In this document: positions 26,142 to 35,515 of the stretch, piece by piece
Position numbering within the stretch: position 1 is the first letter of the stretch
How the letters are laid out: every line of letters starts with the position of its first letter
Origin: Stagnihabitans sp039932095
GTDB taxonomy: Bacteria > Pseudomonadota > Alphaproteobacteria > Rhodobacterales > Rhodobacteraceae
NCBI GenBank assembly: GCA_039932095.1
Contig: JBDTQR010000004.1
Location: 1-54,079, forward strand
Direction of reading: 5' to 3'
DNA: 54,079 nucleotides
Position numbers and translations under genes: made by a program
Notes under the pieces: model-generated
Seen by the model: the letters and a program-made list of their open reading frames with translations, nothing else
Database searches by the model: none
Told to the model about the DNA's origin: nothing

Positions 26142-27922
26142 TGGAACTGATAGCGCAGAACATGGCGCCGATCATGTTCGCGTCGCTGGTGGTGTTTCTG
26201 TTGGCGGGCTATCCGGTGGCGTTCTCACTGGCGGCCAATGGCTTGATGTTCTTCGTGATCGGCGTCTGGCTGGCGCCGTTGTCGAGCGGAACGATCATCC
26301 TGGACTGGCCCTTGCTGTATGCTTTGCCAGAGCGGTTCTGGGGGGTGATGCAGAATGAGACGCTGCTGGCCATTCCGTTCTTCACCTTCATGGGCATCGT
26401 GCTGGAGCGGTCCGGCATGGCCGAGGACCTGCTGGAGACGGTGGGTCAGCTGTTTGGTCCGGTGCGGGGCGGGTTGGCCTATGCTGTGATCATCGTCGGT
26501 GCGCTGTTGGCGGCGACCACCGGGGTTGTGGCAGCATCGGTCATCGCCATGGGATTGATTTCCTTGCCGATCATGCTGCGCTATGGCTATGACCGCAGGT
26601 TGGCGAGCGGGGTGATTGCGGCCTCGGGCACGCTGGCGCAGATCATTCCGCCGTCGCTGGTGCTGATCATTCTGGCCGATCAGCTGGGCCGGTCGGTCGG
26701 CGACATGTACAAGGGTGCGCTGGTACCGGGGCTGGTGTTGACCGGACTTTACATGGGTTATGTGGTGCTGGTGACGCTGGTGCGGCCGAACTGGGCACCG
26801 GCCCTGCCGAAAGAGGCGCGGACGCTGGGCAATGGCGTGCTGTCGCTGTTCGTGTCGCTGGCGCTGATGATCGCGGTGGGTTATGGCGCGGCGCATCTGC
26901 TGGTGCCGAAATACGGCGAAAGCTCCGATATTCTGGGTGCGGCGATTGCGATTGTCGTGGTTTATGCGGCGGCGCTGCTGGACCGGGCGCTGAACATCAA
27001 CCTGATGTCGCGACTGACCTCGCAGGTGATCATCGTGCTGATTCCGCCGCTGGCGCTGATCTTTCTGGTGTTGGGGACGATCTTCCTTGGCATTGCAACG
27101 CCGACCGAAGGCGGCGCGATGGGGGCGGTCGGGGCGCTGGTGCTGGCGGCGGTCAAGGGGCGCTTGAACCTGTCGGTGGTGCAGCAGGCCTTGACCTCTA
27201 CCACGCGGCTGTCGTCTTTTGTCATGTTCATCCTGATCGGCGCGCGGGTGTTTTCACTGACCTTCTACGGCGTCAACGGCCATCTCTGGGTCGAGCATCT
27301 GCTGACCTCGATGCCGGGGGGGCAACTGGGCTTTCTGATCGGCGTGTCGTTTCTGGTGTTCTTTCTGGCGTTCTTTCTGGATTTCTTCGAGCTGGCTTTC
27401 ATCATCGTGCCGTTGCTGGCGCCCGCGGCAGAGAAGCTGGGGATCGACCTGATCTGGTTCGGGATCATTCTGGGCGTCAACATGCAAACCAGTTTCATGC
27501 ATCCGCCGTTCGGGTTCTCGCTGTTCTACCTGCGTTCGGTTGCGCCGAAAGAGCCCTATGAGGACCGGGTGACCGGCAAGATGATGGACCCGGTCAGGAC
27601 CAGCCAGATCTATTGGGGCGCGGTGCCGTTCGTGATCATCCAGGTGCTGATGATCGGCCTCGTGATCGGCTTCCCGCAGATGGTGATGCGCTACAAGGGG
27701 CCGGTGATCGACACGTCGCAGGTCAAGTTCAGCATGCCGGATTCGGGGCTGGGCGGCGGTTTGGGTGGCGGTTTGGGTGGTTTGGGCGGTCTGGGGGCGG
27801 GTCTGGGCGGGCCGGCGCAACCTGCATCCCCGGCGCAGCCTGCGGAACCAGCGCCGCTGGGCGGGGGCCTGCTTGCAACACCGCCGAGTTTCGACACCAA
27901 GCCGGCTGCGCCCAACCCCTGA
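26138..27922 (+). CDS. takM: TRAP transporter large permease (DctM/TakM type) with Gly/Pro-rich tail
   Basis: The 594-residue polytopic protein forms the sodium-coupled transport channel. Conserved DctM elements include VFLLAGYPVAFSLAANGL, the IPFFTFMGIVLERSG segment, ASGTLAQIIPPSLVLI and FLDFFELAFIIVPLLAP. It belongs to the longer DctM group that has extra helices mid-protein. Residues beyond about 525 are not membrane protein: a run of GLGGGLGG units and then an Ala/Pro-rich stretch ending DTKPAAPNP. That tail is unusual for DctM. The ATG at 26138 overlaps takQ's stop; a second ATG follows at once. A strong terminator lies 24 bases after the stop. Confidence 0.93.
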   Translation: MMELIAQNMAPIMFASLVVFLLAGYPVAFSLAANGLMFFVIGVWLAPLSSGTIILDWPLLYALPERFWGVMQNETLLAIPFFTFMGIVLERSGMAEDLLETVGQLFGPVRGGLAYAVIIVGALLAATTGVVAASVIAMGLISLPIMLRYGYDRRLASGVIAASGTLAQIIPPSLVLIILADQLGRSVGDMYKGALVPGLVLTGLYMGYVVLVTLVRPNWAPALPKEARTLGNGVLSLFVSLALMIAVGYGAAHLLVPKYGESSDILGAAIAIVVVYAAALLDRALNINLMSRLTSQVIIVLIPPLALIFLVLGTIFLGIATPTEGGAMGAVGALVLAAVKGRLNLSVVQQALTSTTRLSSFVMFILIGARVFSLTFYGVNGHLWVEHLLTSMPGGQLGFLIGVSFLVFFLAFFLDFFELAFIIVPLLAPAAEKLGIDLIWFGIILGVNMQTSFMHPPFGFSLFYLRSVAPKEPYEDRVTGKMMDPVRTSQIYWGAVPFVIIQVLMIGLVIGFPQMVMRYKGPVIDTSQVKFSMPDSGLGGGLGGGLGGLGGLGAGLGGPAQPASPAQPAEPAPLGGGLLATPPSFDTKPAAPNP

Positions 27923-27945
27923 CGCGGGCTGCGTGTTTCGGACAG

Positions 27946-27983
27946 GAAAACGCCCCCGCCGGTTTCCCGGCGGGGGCGTTTTC
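27946..27983. terminator. Bidirectional rho-independent terminator
   Basis: A perfect 17-bp stem (GAAAACGCCCCCGCCGG pairing with its complement) closes on a 4-base loop, with A-run and T-run at the two ends of the stem, so it works in both directions. It separates takM from the convergent takP. Confidence 0.93.
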
Positions 27984-27997
27984 TTGCGGCGGGCGGC

Positions 27998-29107
27998 TTA
28001 CAGTTTGCCGGCGCGCTGCTGGATCATCATGAAGGTGTCGTAGTTGTATTCGGCAACCTGGGTCCACTGATAGTAGTCGTTGCGGAAGGCCTTGATCGAG
28101 GACCAGATCTTCTTGAACGGTGCGTTCTTGGATTCCATGTCGGCATAGACTTCAGTGGCGGCGTCGAACGAGGCTTGCAGGATCTCCGGGCTGAAAGGCC
28201 GCAATTGCACGCCATTGCCGACCAGCGATTTGATCGCCGTGGGGTTCTTGTAGTCGTATTTCTGCAGCATGTCGGCGTCAGCCGCGCGGGCTGCCGTGTG
28301 CAACAGCGACTGATAGGTCGGGCTCAGTGCTTCGTACTGGGCCTTGTTGAAGAAGAAGTGGACGGTCGGGCCACCTTCCCACCAACCGGGATAGTAGTAG
28401 TAGGGCGCGACCTTGTAGAAGCCGAGCTTTTCGTCGTCATAGGGGCCGACCCATTCGGCGGCGTCGATGGTGCCCTTTTCCAGCGACGGATAGATGTCGC
28501 CGCCGGGGATCTGCTGTGGCACGACGCCGAGTTTGGACAGAACCGCCCCAGCAAAACCGCCGACGCGGAACTTGAGCCCCTTCAGATCGTCGAGCGTGTT
28601 GATTTCCTTGCGGAACCAGCCGCCCATCTGCACGCCGGTATTGCCGCCGGGCAGGGCGTAGATGTTCTTGGTGGCGAGGAATTCATTGTACAGGTCGATC
28701 CCGCCGCCATGGTAGTGCCAGGCGTTGATGCCGCGGGCCGACAGCGAGAACGGCACGGCGGCGGCAAGGGCGAAGGTCGGGTCCTGACCGAAGTTGTAGT
28801 AGCCGACAGTGTGGCAGGCCTCGACCGTGCCGGAGGAGACGGCGTCGGCGGCGGGGGCACCGCCGGGAACAATCTCACCCGCGGCGAAAACCTGGATCTG
28901 GAAATTGCCGTCGGTCGCTTCGGACAGCATCTTGGACAGCGCCTCGGCCCCGCCATAGATCGTGTCGAGCGATTTGGGGAACGACGAAGTCATCCGCCAG
29001 GTGACCTTGGGGTTTGACTGGGCGATTACCGGTGCAGCGAGCAACGTGGCACCTGCAGCGCCAACGCTGCCAATGCCGGCCCTTGTCAGAAATGAACGAC
29101 GGTCCAT
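27998..29107 (-). CDS. takP: TRAP solute-binding protein, TakP-like (alpha-keto acid)
   Basis: The 369-residue protein carries a twin-arginine signal (MDRRSFLTRAGIGSVGAAG, cleaved near APVIAQ) and a DctP fold. It closely recalls TakP of Rhodobacter sphaeroides, which binds pyruvate and other 2-oxo acids with a sodium ion: WRMTSSFPKSLDTIYGG, TGVQMGGWFRKEIN, FRVGGFAG and EWVGPYDDEKLGFYKV are all conserved. The conserved Arg in FRVGG would hold the carboxylate. It is on the opposite strand from takQM, an unusual order, because TRAP genes are generally co-directional. The ATG has AGGGAG upstream. Confidence 0.92.
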   Translation of the reverse strand: MDRRSFLTRAGIGSVGAAGATLLAAPVIAQSNPKVTWRMTSSFPKSLDTIYGGAEALSKMLSEATDGNFQIQVFAAGEIVPGGAPAADAVSSGTVEACHTVGYYNFGQDPTFALAAAVPFSLSARGINAWHYHGGGIDLYNEFLATKNIYALPGGNTGVQMGGWFRKEINTLDDLKGLKFRVGGFAGAVLSKLGVVPQQIPGGDIYPSLEKGTIDAAEWVGPYDDEKLGFYKVAPYYYYPGWWEGGPTVHFFFNKAQYEALSPTYQSLLHTAARAADADMLQKYDYKNPTAIKSLVGNGVQLRPFSPEILQASFDAATEVYADMESKNAPFKKIWSSIKAFRNDYYQWTQVAEYNYDTFMMIQQRAGKL

Positions 29108-29226
29108 ACAATTCTCCCTGATTGTTGTGGTTTGGCCCGGCGATGGTTCCTCCCCGCCCGACTCGGGGAAAGACTACACACTGAGATTGCTCTGTCTAGG
29201 TTTCCGTTAGGAAAAGGCATGACGAA

Positions 29227-29250
29227 GGGCCGCAGATTGCTCTGCGGCCC
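29227..29250 (-). terminator. Terminator-like hairpin after the RTX gene
   Basis: A perfect 10-bp stem (GGGCCGCAGA with TCTGCGGCCC) and 4-base loop begin 24 bases after the RTX stop codon on the minus strand. It lies in the 167-base gap between the RTX gene's 3' end and takP's 5' end. The U-tract is weak. Confidence 0.6.
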
Positions 29251-29274
29251 CAAGGATTTGATAAGTTTGCGCTA

Positions 29275-32200
29275 TCAGCCGAAAACGAAGTCGGTGATGC
29301 TCAATTGTGCCTCATCGGTCAGCCCGGTGAGGAAGATCGTCAGATCGCCGCTGCCGTCGCCGTTGAAGTCCATCACAACGCGACCGTTCGAGAAGATCCG
29401 GGCCTCCGTGAAACCGTCGCCGGTGAAGGCGGTGTTGCCGATATAGTCGAAGTGATCGGTCAGCTGGCCGGCGTCGAATTGCAGCTTGTCGCCGTCTGCC
29501 ACACCCGAAACGATACCGTTGAAGTCGGTGATCGTATCGCTGCCGGTGTCTGGCATATCGTGGAAGATGAAGCGGTCAGCGCCTTCTCCGCCGGTCAGCG
29601 TGTCGTTGCCTTCCATGCCGGTGATATTGTTGCTGCCAGAGTTGCCGATGATCACGTTGGCGTCGGCGCTACCGGTGCCCGCAATGCGGGCCGTCCCTGT
29701 CAGCGTCAGATCGTCGACGCCGGCGCCCAGGGTGAAGTTGACCGACGACTGGACAGTGTCATGGCCACCGGTGCCAATCTCGCTGACAATGTCATGGGTC
29801 GAGCTGACGATATAGGTGTCGTCACCGTTGCCACCGACCATGCTGTCGTTGCCATTGCCGCCATTCAGCGTGTCACTGCCACCTCCACCCAAGAGGGTGT
29901 CGTTGCCGCTACCGCCGAGCAACAGATTGGCGTTGCTGTTGCCGCTGATCTCGTTGGCAAGGCTGTTGCCCGTGCCGTTGAGCGCGCTGCCCACCAGGTT
30001 CAGATTGTCGACATAGTTGCCGAGCGTGTAATCGATGGTGGAGATGACGGAGTCTATCTGGTTGGCCGATACATCCATGACCACGTCGCCTACGTTGTCG
30101 ACATAGTAAGTGTCGGCGCCTTGGCCGCCGGACATCGTGTCGGCCCCGGTTCCACCGATCAGCGTGTCGTCGCCATTGCCGCCGATCAGGTTGTCATTGC
30201 CGATAGCGCCGTCCAGAACGTTGTCGCCACTGTTGCCTTTCAGCGTGTTGTCAAGTTCATTGCCGGTTCCGGTGAGGCTGTCCGACCCATCAAGGATCAG
30301 CTTTTCGATGTTGTCACCGAGGATGTAGCTGAAGTCGGATGTAACAGTATCGGTGCCGCCGTCAGCATCTTCGACCACCACGTCGAGGACGGAGTTTACA
30401 TCATAGCGGTCGTTACCGTTGCCGCCGACCATCGAGTCGTCGCCACTGCCGCCGGTCAGCTTGTCATTGCCGTTGCCGCCGAACAGCGTGTCGTTGCCGT
30501 TGTTGCCGGAAAGGACGTTGTTGCCGACGTTGCCGGTGATGATGTTGTCTGTGGCGTTGCCCGTGCCTTTCAAGGCCGCCTTGCCGGTCAGTGTCAGGTC
30601 TTCGATGTTGCTGGACAAGGACCAGTTGATCGAGGCAAACACCTGATCGTGGCCGTCGTGCGAGAGCTCGACCGTCTCGTCGCCGGCATCGTTGACGACA
30701 TAGGTGTCGTCGTCGTCACCGCCAACCATCGAGTCTGCGCCATTGCCGCCGTCCAACGTGTCATTGCCGAGATTGCCGATCATCGTATCGTCGCCGCCGC
30801 CGCCGGAAAGGAAGTTCTCTGCGTCGTTGCCCAGGATCTCGTTGGCCTGGCTGTTGCCGGTCAGATCAATGGCGTCAGAGCCGGTCCCTGTCAGGTTTTC
30901 GACGAAAGCACCCAGAGTGAAGGTGACCGAGCTGCGAACTTCATCGTCCCCACCATGCAGGGCTTCGACGGCGCGGTCGTCAATGTTGTCTACGATGTAC
31001 AGGTCGCTTCCTGAACCGCCGACCATCGAATCTGCCTCGGTGCCGCCGTTCAGCGTGTCGTCACCGTCGCCTGCGGACAATGTGTCATTGCCAGCGTCGC
31101 CGAACAGCAGGTTGTCACCGGTGTTGCCGGTAATTGCGTTCGCCAATGCGTTACCTGCGCCGTTGATGTCATCCGCTCCGCCGAGGATCAGGTTTTCCAA
31201 ATTGGCTTCGAGGACGTAAGTTTGCGAGGTCTGGACGACATCGATGCCGCCGTCAGCCTGTTCGACGATGGTGTCGGTGCCGGTGGTCAGGATATAGGTG
31301 TCGTTGCCATTGCCGCCGACCAGGGTGTTGTCGCCCGAACCGCCATCCAGCGTGTCATTGCCACCATGCAGCGTGTCGGACAGGACGTCTCCAATCAGCG
31401 AGTCGTTGCCGTCTGCGCCGGTCAGGTAGTTGGCGCCGCTGTTGCCTTGAATGACGTTGTCGGCAGCGTTGCCGGTGCCTGCGACACCTGCCGAGCCAGC
31501 AAGGGTCAGATCTTCGAAGTTGTCGCCCAGCGTGGTCGCGAAGATCGAGATGATCGTGTCGTGGCCCTCATCGGCGTTTTCGTGAAGGGTGTCGGTTGCG
31601 TTGATGACATAATAGCTGTCGTCGCCGTCGCCGCCGCTCATGTCATTGGTGCCGGAACTGCCGATCAGGGTGTCGTTGCCGTCGCCCGCAGTCAAGGTGT
31701 CGTTGCCCGAACCGCCGTCCAGCACGTTGTTGCCGGCGTTGCCGATCAGCAGGTTGCCCAGGCTGTTGCCCGTGCCGTCGATATCGTCGCTGCCGACAAG
31801 TGTCAGCGTTTCGAGGTTCAGCGACAGAGTATAGGATGCTGTCGAGAAGACCTGATCCGTGCCAGCACTGGCCTGTTCGGAGATCCGGTCGTTCGTGCTG
31901 TCGACATAATAGGTGTCGTCGCCCGCGCCGCCGATCATCGAGTCATTGGTCCCTTCGCCACCGATCAGCGTGTCGTTGCCGCCACCGCCGACCAAGGTAT
32001 CGTTGCCGGTGCCGCCGTCCAGCACGTTGTCGCCACCGTCGCCGGACAATGAGTCGTTGAAAGCCGAGCCGGTGATGTTTTCGAACTGGCTGAGATTGTC
32101 GCCCTGCGCGTCACCGTGCACGCCCAATAGACCGGATGCCAGGTAGACTTTGACATAGGCGCCGGACGTGGAATAGTCGACCGTGTCGATGCCGTCACCG

Positions 32201-33057
32201 CCGGACATTGTATCGACCCCGGCTCCCCCGATGATGATATTGTCCTGAGCGTCACCGGTCAGGCTGTCATTGGAGGCGGATCCGATCAGGTTCTGGAAAT
32301 TGGAGATCGTGTCATTGCCCAGCGCGCCGGTCGTGGTGCCGGAAGCCATGTTCACGGTCACCGAAGCTCCAGCCGCGCTGTAGTCGAGCGTGTTGATCCC
32401 GGTGCCACCGTCCAGCACGTCATTGCCGAGGCTGCCGCTGACCCAGTCATCATCGCCGCCTGCCTGCACCGTGTCATTGCCTTGGCCCGCGTCGATCGTG
32501 TCGTTGCCCGCGCCGCCTTGTAGCAGGTTGTCGGCGTCGCTGCCGGTGATCACATCGGCGAAATCCGAGCCGATGACGTTTTCAATGCTGCTGTAGGTGT
32601 CACCTTCTGCCTCTCCGCCAAGGCCGGTTCCGCTGCTCAGATCGACCGACACTGCCGAAGAGGCACTGTAATCGGTTGTGTCGATGCCCGCGCCGCCGAT
32701 CAGCGTGTCGGCGCCCATGCCACCGATCAGGACGTCATCACCGTTGCCGCCGTCGAGCTGGTTTGCGTCGGTGGACCCGATCAGCAGATCATTCAGACTG
32801 GAGCCGACCAAGTTTTCGATCGAGATCAGCGTATCGCCATCCGCGTCACCGCCGATGCCGGCCCCGGAGGCCAGGCTCACCTGTACCGCAGCGCCTGATG
32901 CCGAATAATCCGCCGTGTCGGTGTCGCTACCGCCGTCCATGAGGTCAGCATCGGCCGAGCCGAACAACGTATCGTTGCCTTCGAGCCCCAGCAGAGTGTC
33001 TGCGTCGACGGTCCCTGCGAGGGTATCGGCCTGGTCTGTTCCCGTAATGGTCGCCAT
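29275..33057 (-). CDS. Large RTX calcium-binding repeat protein, type I secretion substrate
   Basis: The 1260-residue protein is built almost wholly of glycine/aspartate nonapeptide RTX motifs (GGxGxDxL). Residues ~40-380 hold four irregular units (about 70-97 residues) that begin DYSASG/DYSTSG and include a SIENLVGS element. Residues ~380-1160 hold eight regular units of about 98 residues, each with D-YYVD...D.V, a ..DLTLTG element and a GTGN..AN element. The last ~100 residues are the uncleaved secretion signal (DTGSDTITDFN to ITDFVFG). No protease, lipase or toxin domain is visible. The ATG at 33057 follows AAGGAG at good spacing. The exporter genes lie divergent, 283 bases away. Likely a surface or matrix protein, perhaps S-layer-like or adhesive. 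Confidence 0.9.
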   Translation of the reverse strand: MATITGTDQADTLAGTVDADTLLGLEGNDTLFGSADADLMDGGSDTDTADYSASGAAVQVSLASGAGIGGDADGDTLISIENLVGSSLNDLLIGSTDANQLDGGNGDDVLIGGMGADTLIGGAGIDTTDYSASSAVSVDLSSGTGLGGEAEGDTYSSIENVIGSDFADVITGSDADNLLQGGAGNDTIDAGQGNDTVQAGGDDDWVSGSLGNDVLDGGTGINTLDYSAAGASVTVNMASGTTTGALGNDTISNFQNLIGSASNDSLTGDAQDNIIIGGAGVDTMSGGDGIDTVDYSTSGAYVKVYLASGLLGVHGDAQGDNLSQFENITGSAFNDSLSGDGGDNVLDGGTGNDTLVGGGGNDTLIGGEGTNDSMIGGAGDDTYYVDSTNDRISEQASAGTDQVFSTASYTLSLNLETLTLVGSDDIDGTGNSLGNLLIGNAGNNVLDGGSGNDTLTAGDGNDTLIGSSGTNDMSGGDGDDSYYVINATDTLHENADEGHDTIISIFATTLGDNFEDLTLAGSAGVAGTGNAADNVIQGNSGANYLTGADGNDSLIGDVLSDTLHGGNDTLDGGSGDNTLVGGNGNDTYILTTGTDTIVEQADGGIDVVQTSQTYVLEANLENLILGGADDINGAGNALANAITGNTGDNLLFGDAGNDTLSAGDGDDTLNGGTEADSMVGGSGSDLYIVDNIDDRAVEALHGGDDEVRSSVTFTLGAFVENLTGTGSDAIDLTGNSQANEILGNDAENFLSGGGGDDTMIGNLGNDTLDGGNGADSMVGGDDDDTYVVNDAGDETVELSHDGHDQVFASINWSLSSNIEDLTLTGKAALKGTGNATDNIITGNVGNNVLSGNNGNDTLFGGNGNDKLTGGSGDDSMVGGNGNDRYDVNSVLDVVVEDADGGTDTVTSDFSYILGDNIEKLILDGSDSLTGTGNELDNTLKGNSGDNVLDGAIGNDNLIGGNGDDTLIGGTGADTMSGGQGADTYYVDNVGDVVMDVSANQIDSVISTIDYTLGNYVDNLNLVGSALNGTGNSLANEISGNSNANLLLGGSGNDTLLGGGGSDTLNGGNGNDSMVGGNGDDTYIVSSTHDIVSEIGTGGHDTVQSSVNFTLGAGVDDLTLTGTARIAGTGSADANVIIGNSGSNNITGMEGNDTLTGGEGADRFIFHDMPDTGSDTITDFNGIVSGVADGDKLQFDAGQLTDHFDYIGNTAFTGDGFTEARIFSNGRVVMDFNGDGSGDLTIFLTGLTDEAQLSITDFVFG
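29575..31923 (-). repeat. Eight in-frame ~294-base coding repeats (RTX array)
   Basis: Eight units of about 98 codons follow each other in the RTX gene. Each has the same order: a Tyr/Val beta strand, an EN-type Leu strand, a TGN..AN linker, then four to five GGxGND motifs. Units differ by many substitutions, so the expansion is not recent, apart from local GC-rich identities in the Gly/Asp codons. Confidence 0.8.
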
Positions 33058-33164
33058 GTGCAGTCTCCTTGGACTAATTTGGTTGCGATGTGTTCTTTCT
33101 GCCAAAAGTCGTTAGGTATGAAATTGGACAAATTTTGGGCACAACGGGGTCAACAGAATTTTAA

Positions 33165-33183
33165 TGTTGCGAATATGGCAACA
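33165..33183. promoter_or_regulatory. Palindrome TGTTGC-N7-GCAACA between RTX and exporter genes
   Basis: A perfect 6+6 dyad with 7-base spacer sits 108 bases before the RTX start and 158 bases before the exporter start, in an AT-rich stretch (33106-33190) that is the only obvious promoter region for both divergent units. It is a candidate operator coordinating both. No matching regulator is in the window. Confidence 0.4.
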
Positions 33184-33340
33184 ATGACCACCTCCGTCGG
33201 ATAAATAGGTCGCCGGTGCAACAAGTTCGCCGAGGTTTTTTGCTGAGTCGGTTGCGGGCCAGTCAGAAGGCGGGTGATTTGCCCGGCGTGATGGCAGCCA
33301 GATTCACCGAGCCTTAAGACTGCTCGGCCTAGGGTCCGGC

Positions 33341-35515
33341 ATGTCGATCTCGGACCCGAACCTTGCCAGAGAATTGGCGCTGCGCGAGCATCAGTTGACG
33401 GCCCTCAGGGCGGCGTTTCTGGTGGCGTCGCATCATGGGGTGGCACTGCGGCCTGAGGATCTGCCGCAGTTGACGGACGGCGACATGGTGGCTTCGGTCA
33501 CGGCGGCGCTGGGCCGGGCGGGGCTGAGAACCAAGCTGCTGCAGGGTTGCAATGACCGGACGGCGGCGGGTCTCGGCTCGGCCTATCCGGCGCTGATCCC
33601 GATGCTGGACGGGTCCTGGGTGATCCTGATCGCGATGACGGATCAGGCTGGCGTGCCGGTGGCGGCGGTACTGGACCCGGCGCAAGAGGCGTTGGGGGTG
33701 CAGATCCTGCCGCGCCCGGCCTTTCTGGCGGCCTGGTCGGGCCGGATCCTTCTGGTGCAGCGCGCGGCCGAGGCGGCGACAGTGGTGGCGGACTTTGGCT
33801 TGTCTTGGTTCGTACCGGCCTTGCGGGCCCAGGCGCGGCTGTTGGCCGGGGTGGCAGTGGCGGTGATCGTTGGCAACCTGATCAGCTTTGCCTTGCCGTT
33901 GCTGTTTCAGGTGTTGATTGACCGGGTGATCGCGCATCAGGCGTGGAATACCCTGGGCGCGATTGTCGCGATCTTTCTGGTGTTGGCCACTTTCGATGCC
34001 GGGTTTTCCTATGCTCGCCAGCGGTTGATGCAGATTGCGGGCGGCAAGGTCGATGCCGTGGTCGGGGCGAAAACCTTCCAGCATCTGTTGTCGCTGCCGT
34101 TGTCGGTGTTTGAAACCACGCCGTCCGGCGTGATGACCCGCCATATGCAACAGACCGAGAAGATCCGGGCGTTCTTGACCGGGCGTCTGTTCCAGACCCT
34201 GCTTGACGCCGCGTTCCTGCCCATGCTGCTCGGCATCCTGACGCTTTTGTGTGGGCCGCTGACCGCCATCGTGCTCGGTTTTGCCGTGACAATTGCGGGC
34301 TGCATCGGCGCGCTGCTGCCAACCTTTCGTCGCCGGTTGAACGTGCTTTATGCGGCAGAGGCCGAGCGGCAGGCCCATCTGGTAGAAACCCTGCACAACA
34401 TGCGGGCGGTGAAATCGCTGGTGCTGGAACCGGGGCGGCGGCGGATCTGGGAGGACAATCTGGCGACTGCCTTGCGGCGACAATGGGATGTCGGGGCGGT
34501 TGGTGCGCTGGCCGGCGCTGCGACGGGTTATCTGGAAAAGCTGATGCAATTGTCGGTCATCGCCTACGGCGCCGTTCTGGTGCTGGACCAGCAGTTGTCA
34601 GTCGGCGCGCTGGTGGCGTTCCTGATGCTGGCGGGGCGGGTGACCGGGCCGCTGGTGCAGATCGTCGGATTGATCAACGAGTATCAGGAGGCGGCGCTGT
34701 CCGTGCGGATGCTGGCGGGCGTGATGAACCAGAAGCCGGAGCGTGGGCTGCTACCGCGGTCGATGCGGCATCCGATTGTCGGTCATCTGATGCTCGATCA
34801 GATCAGCTTCAGCTATCCGGGGGCGGCTGCCCCGGCGCTGGACCGGATCAGTCTGGACATTGCACAGGGCCAGGTGGTGGGGATTGTCGGGCGGTCAGGC
34901 TCGGGCAAGACCACGCTGACGCGACTCATTCAGGGCATCGAGGTGCCGCAGGCCGGGCTGATCCAGATCGACGGGGTGGATATCCGGCAGATCGACCTTG
35001 ACCATCTGCGCCGGTCGCTTGGGGTGGTGCTGCAAGAAAACCTGCTGTTTCGCGGCACCATACGCGACAATATCGCCACGGCGAGGCCTGAGGCGGGCTT
35101 GGAAGAGGTGCTGCTGGCGGCGAAGCTGGCCGGGGCTGAAGACTTCATCCGCCGCCTGCCGCAGGGTTTTGACACGCGGGTCGAAGAGGGTGGGGCCAAT
35201 CTGTCGGGCGGCCAGCGCCAGCGGATCGCCATCGCCCGGGCGCTGATGGCCGCGCCGCGGATATTGGTGTTCGATGAGGCGACCTCGGCTTTGGACCCCG
35301 AGTCCGAGGCGGTGGTGAACCGCAATCTGGCAGCGATTGCCAAGGGCCGGACAGTGGTGATCGTGTCGCACCGGCTGTCGTCGCTGGTGCGGTCGGATGC
35401 GATTGTCGTGCTTGATCAGGGCCGGGTGGTCGACATGGCGCCGCATGCCGTGCTGTTGGAACGGTGCGAGATCTATCGCCACCTGTGGCAGCAACAGACC
35501 GAACATCTGACATGA
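33341..35515 (+). CDS. Type I secretion ABC exporter (HlyB-like, degenerate C39-like domain)
   Basis: The 724-residue protein has an N-terminal peptidase-C39-like domain (about 1-140) with no catalytic Cys in the expected place, so it is the substrate-holding kind found in HlyB. Six membrane helices follow (about 165-440) and then an ATPase domain with Walker A GRSGSGKTT (near 516), signature LSGGQRQRIAIARAL (near 621) and Walker B ILVFDEATSALD (near 641). It exports unfolded RTX protein with the membrane fusion protein encoded next, whose start overlaps its stop (ATGA at 35512). A TolC-type outer membrane partner is not present here. AGGG precedes the ATG. Confidence 0.95.
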   Translation: MSISDPNLARELALREHQLTALRAAFLVASHHGVALRPEDLPQLTDGDMVASVTAALGRAGLRTKLLQGCNDRTAAGLGSAYPALIPMLDGSWVILIAMTDQAGVPVAAVLDPAQEALGVQILPRPAFLAAWSGRILLVQRAAEAATVVADFGLSWFVPALRAQARLLAGVAVAVIVGNLISFALPLLFQVLIDRVIAHQAWNTLGAIVAIFLVLATFDAGFSYARQRLMQIAGGKVDAVVGAKTFQHLLSLPLSVFETTPSGVMTRHMQQTEKIRAFLTGRLFQTLLDAAFLPMLLGILTLLCGPLTAIVLGFAVTIAGCIGALLPTFRRRLNVLYAAEAERQAHLVETLHNMRAVKSLVLEPGRRRIWEDNLATALRRQWDVGAVGALAGAATGYLEKLMQLSVIAYGAVLVLDQQLSVGALVAFLMLAGRVTGPLVQIVGLINEYQEAALSVRMLAGVMNQKPERGLLPRSMRHPIVGHLMLDQISFSYPGAAAPALDRISLDIAQGQVVGIVGRSGSGKTTLTRLIQGIEVPQAGLIQIDGVDIRQIDLDHLRRSLGVVLQENLLFRGTIRDNIATARPEAGLEEVLLAAKLAGAEDFIRRLPQGFDTRVEEGGANLSGGQRQRIAIARALMAAPRILVFDEATSALDPESEAVVNRNLAAIAKGRTVVIVSHRLSSLVRSDAIVVLDQGRVVDMAPHAVLLERCEIYRHLWQQQTEHLT

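Noticed and set aside
29305..31014. Long open frames (over 500 codons) on the plus strand opposite the RTX gene
   Set aside because: They arise from the repetitive Gly/Asp codons of the RTX gene read in reverse; no ribosome sites or recognisable domains.
29575..33000. Short repeated strings with CRISPR-like spacing
   Set aside because: They are RTX codons in a continuous reading frame, diverged between copies and with no unique spacers.
33160..33176. CtrA-type site TTAA-N7-TTAA
   Set aside because: Only the first half-site fits; the second reads AATA.
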